From: a bacterium
Lineage (GTDB): Bacteria; Babelota; Babeliae; Babelales; RVW-14
Assembly (NCBI GenBank): GCA_023249895.1
Contig: JAHFBS010000032.1
Span: 1 to 7,999 of the forward strand
Direction of reading: 5' to 3'
DNA length: 7,999 nt
Shown here: positions 6,576 through 7,999 of the stretch, one piece after another
Layout: each line of letters starts with the position of its first letter
Position numbering within the stretch: the stretch's first letter is position 1
Notes under the pieces: model-generated
What the model saw: the letters and a program-made list of their open reading frames with translations, nothing else
What the model was told of the DNA's origin: nothing
The model's database searches: none
Made by a program: the position numbers and the translations under genes

Positions 6576-6604
6576 CGACAATAGGTTTTGGAAAACCTTG
6601 AAGC
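6576..6604 (-). promoter_or_regulatory. Possible glyA promoter with an embedded dyad
   Basis: On the minus strand, TTGCTT is followed after 17 bp by TATTGT, a weak sigma70-like pair in a suitable place about 45 bp before the glyA start. Within its spacer and edges lies an inverted repeat, AGGTTTT-CC-AAAACCT (6583-6598), with perfect 7-bp arms and a 2-bp centre. A repressor site is possible in that position. The promoter is only moderately supported. Confidence 0.35.
6583..6598. repeat. 7-2-7 inverted repeat in the divergent spacer
   Basis: On the plus strand AGGTTTT (6583-6589), GG, AAAACCT (6592-6598) form perfect 7-bp arms. The spacing of about 10 bp between arm centres suits one DNA helical turn, as for a dimeric regulator. 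The loop is too short for an RNA hairpin. It lies between glyA and the 6677 gene and could act on both. Confidence 0.5.
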
Positions 6605-6676
6605 AAAAAACTGTTTTAGTCTAGCATGAAGAATGAGTTGGGTAATCAGTTTATTCTAGGAGAAGGGGCTGACTTC

Positions 6677-7099
6677 ATGAAAAAGATACTTTTAGCCGCT
6701 TTAACGCTCATATTAACCGGTTCATATCTTCAGGCCGGACATGGCGGTGATGCGTTTGCCGGCGGACTTGCCGGTGGCGTTTTGGGTGGTGTTGTTGGTG
6801 GCGCAGTTTCACGCAGTGGTGATTCGGGCAGAGCCTCACGGGCAGAACGTGAAGCCATACGCGCTCAAGATGACGCGGCACGCGCCCAAGAAAAAGCTGA
6901 GCAACTTCGCCAAGATCAAGAACGCCAACGCATTACACAACTGGAACGCGAAATTGAACGTCGCGATATGGAACGCAAAATGGCCGAAGCCAATGCGAAC
7001 AAAAGCAACACAACGTTTATGTTGCTGGGCATTTTGGTCATCATTCTCTTGTTTTCCGTCATTGGCTTGAGCATGATTGTTCTTCGTAAAAAACCGTAA
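6677..7099 (+). CDS. Exported glycine-zipper, coiled-coil protein with C-terminal membrane anchor
   Basis: A 140-residue envelope protein, not assigned to a named family. Residues 1-20 form a signal peptide (MKKILLAALTLILTGSYLQA). Residues 21-42 form a glycine zipper (GHGGDAFAGG, then GGVLGGVVGG), a motif known for tight helix packing in membranes. Residues from about 50 to 112 are a long, very charged Arg/Glu/Gln coiled coil. About 114-135 is a single transmembrane helix (FMLLGILVIILLFSVIGLSMIV) ending in RKKP, which predicts the C-terminus in the cytoplasm and the coiled coil in the periplasm. An ATG at 6626 is in frame, but it would put 17 residues before the signal peptide. GAAGGGG (6662-6668) sits 8 nt before ATG 6677, so I take the latter. 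A shorter paralog follows 53 bp downstream. Confidence 0.82.
   Translation: MKKILLAALTLILTGSYLQAGHGGDAFAGGLAGGVLGGVVGGAVSRSGDSGRASRAEREAIRAQDDAARAQEKAEQLRQDQERQRITQLEREIERRDMERKMAEANANKSNTTFMLLGILVIILLFSVIGLSMIVLRKKP
6737..6802 (+). repeat. Direct repeat, copy 1: 66-bp glycine-zipper block
   Basis: It encodes the 22 residues beginning GHGGDAFAGG. It matches 7219-7284 at 59 of 66 bases, and all seven differences are third-codon-position and synonymous. Confidence 0.75.
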
Positions 7100-7111
7100 T
7101 AAAAACGCTAG

Positions 7112-7133
7112 ATCCCCGCTCGGTGGCGGGGAT
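7112..7133 (+). other. Intercistronic hairpin between the two glycine-zipper genes
   Basis: ATCCCCGC (7112-7119) and GCGGGGAT (7126-7133) form a perfect 8-bp stem with loop TCGGTG. No U-run follows; instead the Shine-Dalgarno AAGGAG of the next gene starts 8 nt later (7141). A partial terminator, a 3'-end stabilising structure or an RNase processing site are all possible. On the minus strand a short T-run occurs about 7 nt after the stem, too far away for a good terminator. Confidence 0.5.
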
Positions 7134-7152
7134 GGCATAAAAGGAGATGGTT

Positions 7153-7464
7153 ATGAAAAAAAATATTGTAGCATCCTGCGTACTTGCCTCTTTACTTGTA
7201 CCGGGCCTTTGCCTTGCAGGACACGGCGGCGATGCCTTTGCCGGTGGACTTGCTGGTGGCGTTTTGGGCGGTGTTGTTGGTGGATCGATTGCAAAATCTG
7301 GATCATCACGTTCAAGTTCATCCGACAGAGCAACCCAAGAACGTCTTGATAGATTAGAAGCAGAACAAGCACGACAACAAGAAGCGCAAAAAAGAAAGCT
7401 TGAAGACGAAAATAGAAAATTACGCGAAGAACTTTCGCGAGCCAAAGCTGCTAAGAGCAAATAA
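7153..7464 (+). CDS. Exported glycine-zipper, coiled-coil protein, short paralog without anchor
   Basis: A 103-residue paralog of the preceding gene. Signal peptide at 1-22 (MKKNIVASCVLASLLVPG, then LCLA); residues 23-44 are the same 22-residue glycine zipper, identical in sequence to the first copy. A Ser-rich linker follows, then from about residue 58 to the end a charged coiled coil with Leu repeats (RLDRLEAEQ, KLREELSRA). Unlike its neighbour it has no C-terminal transmembrane helix, so after cleavage it would be held only by the zipper or by partner proteins. Start choice: AAGGAG (7141-7146) directly abuts ATG 7147 but is 6 nt from ATG 7153, so 7153 is used. It is probably cotranscribed with the first copy and ends before a strong terminator. 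A paired oligomer with its neighbour is a reasonable inference; function is unknown. Confidence 0.8.
   Translation: MKKNIVASCVLASLLVPGLCLAGHGGDAFAGGLAGGVLGGVVGGSIAKSGSSRSSSSDRATQERLDRLEAEQARQQEAQKRKLEDENRKLREELSRAKAAKSK
7219..7284 (+). repeat. Direct repeat, copy 2: 66-bp glycine-zipper block
   Basis: This is the second copy of the block at 6737-6802. The protein segment is identical and only silent changes separate the two. Similarity drops sharply outside the block, so it is a conserved module and not a recent whole-gene copy. Confidence 0.75.
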
Positions 7465-7494
7465 GCGCGCCACAAGATACCTCTGTAAATCGCT

Positions 7495-7520
7495 AGCCCG
7501 CGACACCCGCGGGCTTTTTT
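7495..7520 (+). terminator. Intrinsic terminator after the glycine-zipper pair
   Basis: AGCCCGCG (7495-7502) pairs with CGCGGGCT (7508-7515) in a perfect 8-bp GC-rich stem with loop ACACC, followed directly by a T6 run (7515-7520). It lies 31 nt after the stop at 7464. This is the clearest terminator in the window. Confidence 0.9.
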
Positions 7521-7529
7521 CTGTGTTCA

Positions 7530-7558
7530 TTGGTATAGTAAAAGAGCCGTTTTATAAT
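7530..7558 (+). promoter_or_regulatory. Sigma70-type promoter for the lipoprotein flavoenzyme gene
   Basis: TTGGTA (7530-7535, 4/6) is followed after a 17-bp spacer by a perfect TATAAT (7553-7558). It starts 10 bp after the upstream terminator, so the 7586 gene is an independent unit. Transcription would start near 7565. A GGGAG ribosome-binding site lies at 7575-7579. Confidence 0.75.
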
Positions 7559-7585
7559 AATACAAAGTAAGCATGGGAGCTCTTT

Positions 7586-7999
7586 ATGCACTCATTTATC
7601 ACCCGACTTTTTGCGCTTGCAAGCATCACCGTTACGCTCGCCGGATGTATCAACAAAGAGAACGCATCGCCCACAAAAACAACAACCTTTGACGCATCAG
7701 CCCTCACCTTTGATAACCATACCATCCCCGTAATCATTCTTGGCGGAGGAATTGCCGGCATGACTGCAGCTCTTTTTGTTGCTCAGGCCAAAATACCTTG
7801 TGTCATTTTTGAAGGGCCCAAAGTAGGCGGGTCGCTTGCACTCTCTTCGTCAGTGCGCAATTGGCCGGGAAGCGTAGATAGCCCTGGCGCAACCATTGTC
7901 GGCGATCTTAAAGCACATGTTATCTCTAACAACATACCGGTTGTAGCCGAAAAGGTTATTGGCGTTGATTTTTCGCGCTGGCCACGAGAAATACAAACC
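7586..7999 (+). CDS. Thioredoxin-reductase-like flavoprotein with lipoprotein signal peptide (3' end outside window)
   Basis: The first 138 residues are seen, open to the right edge. Residues 1-21 are a lipoprotein signal peptide: MHSFITR, a hydrophobic LFALASITVT, and the lipobox LAGC with C21 as the lipidated cysteine. A polar linker (22-46) follows. From residue 48 comes an FAD-binding Rossmann fold: VIILGGGIAGMTAA with GxGxxG at G53/G55/G58, VIFEG at 73-77, and then GGSL...VRNWPG (81-95), the arrangement of TrxB-type reductases (GGQL...VENWPG). The redox CxxC and the NADPH domain would lie beyond the edge. GGGAG lies 6 nt before ATG 7586. Known TrxB is cytosolic and has no such leader, so a membrane-anchored version is unusual. 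It could instead be a ferredoxin-NADP reductase or another member of the two-dinucleotide-binding group; the missing part would decide. Confidence 0.85.
   Translation, partial: MHSFITRLFALASITVTLAGCINKENASPTKTTTFDASALTFDNHTIPVIILGGGIAGMTAALFVAQAKIPCVIFEGPKVGGSLALSSSVRNWPGSVDSPGATIVGDLKAHVISNNIPVVAEKVIGVDFSRWPREIQT

Noticed and set aside
6626..6676. Upstream in-frame ATG for the anchored glycine-zipper gene
   Set aside because: It would add 17 polar residues before a normal signal peptide and has no Shine-Dalgarno, whereas ATG 6677 has one.
7196..7215. Possible lipobox in the 7153 protein (PGLC)
   Set aside because: Leu directly before Cys and Pro at -3 do not fit a lipobox; ordinary cleavage after CLA is better.
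7059..7475. Minus-strand frame of 138 codons rich in Ser, Cys and Pro
   Set aside because: It is antisense to the short glycine-zipper gene, and its composition reflects reversed Gly/Ala codons. It also crosses the intercistronic hairpin.

Overview
The window most resembles the genome of a protist-associated bacterium of the Dependentiae (TM6) type. This is inference from content: an archaeal-style valyl-tRNA synthetase, a tandem array of four exported paralogs found in no family I can name, and a perfect eukaryotic-style RING finger on one of them. The code is standard, and Shine-Dalgarno sites of the AAGG/GGAG type precede most genes. I saw no rRNA, tRNA, CRISPR array, transposase or insertion sequence.

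Layout. Positions 1-1562 (minus) hold the N-terminal 520 codons of valS, running off the left edge. A 157-bp divergent spacer carries promoters in both directions. Positions 1720-4935 (plus) hold four tandem genes with very short or overlapping junctions, probably one operon. Each encodes a Sec-type signal peptide and a shared helical core with the signature TA-LR-P----E--LRN--S. The first copy ends in a C3HC4 RING domain with the residues expected of an active ubiquitin ligase; the other three end differently. A hairpin closes this operon against a convergent minus-strand pair: glyA (serine hydroxymethyltransferase, probably starting at GTG 6535) followed 30 bp later by a 75-residue two-helix membrane protein.

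Right of glyA, a divergent spacer with a 7-2-7 dyad leads to two plus-strand paralogs (6677-7099 and 7153-7464). Both have a signal peptide, an identical 22-residue glycine-zipper block and a charged coiled coil; only the first has a C-terminal membrane anchor. A hairpin separates them and a strong intrinsic terminator ends them. The last gene (7586 to the right edge) has its own near-consensus promoter. It encodes a thioredoxin-reductase-like flavoprotein behind a canonical lipoprotein signal peptide, an unexpected combination.

How the genes relate: valS and glyA are housekeeping genes for translation and one-carbon metabolism. Between and beside them lie envelope and exported proteins. The strongest candidate for an undescribed system is the 1720-4935 array. 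My reading, which is inference, is a lineage-specific exported family in which one member carries a host-directed ubiquitin-ligase module and its RING-less sisters act as partners, decoys or diversified effectors.
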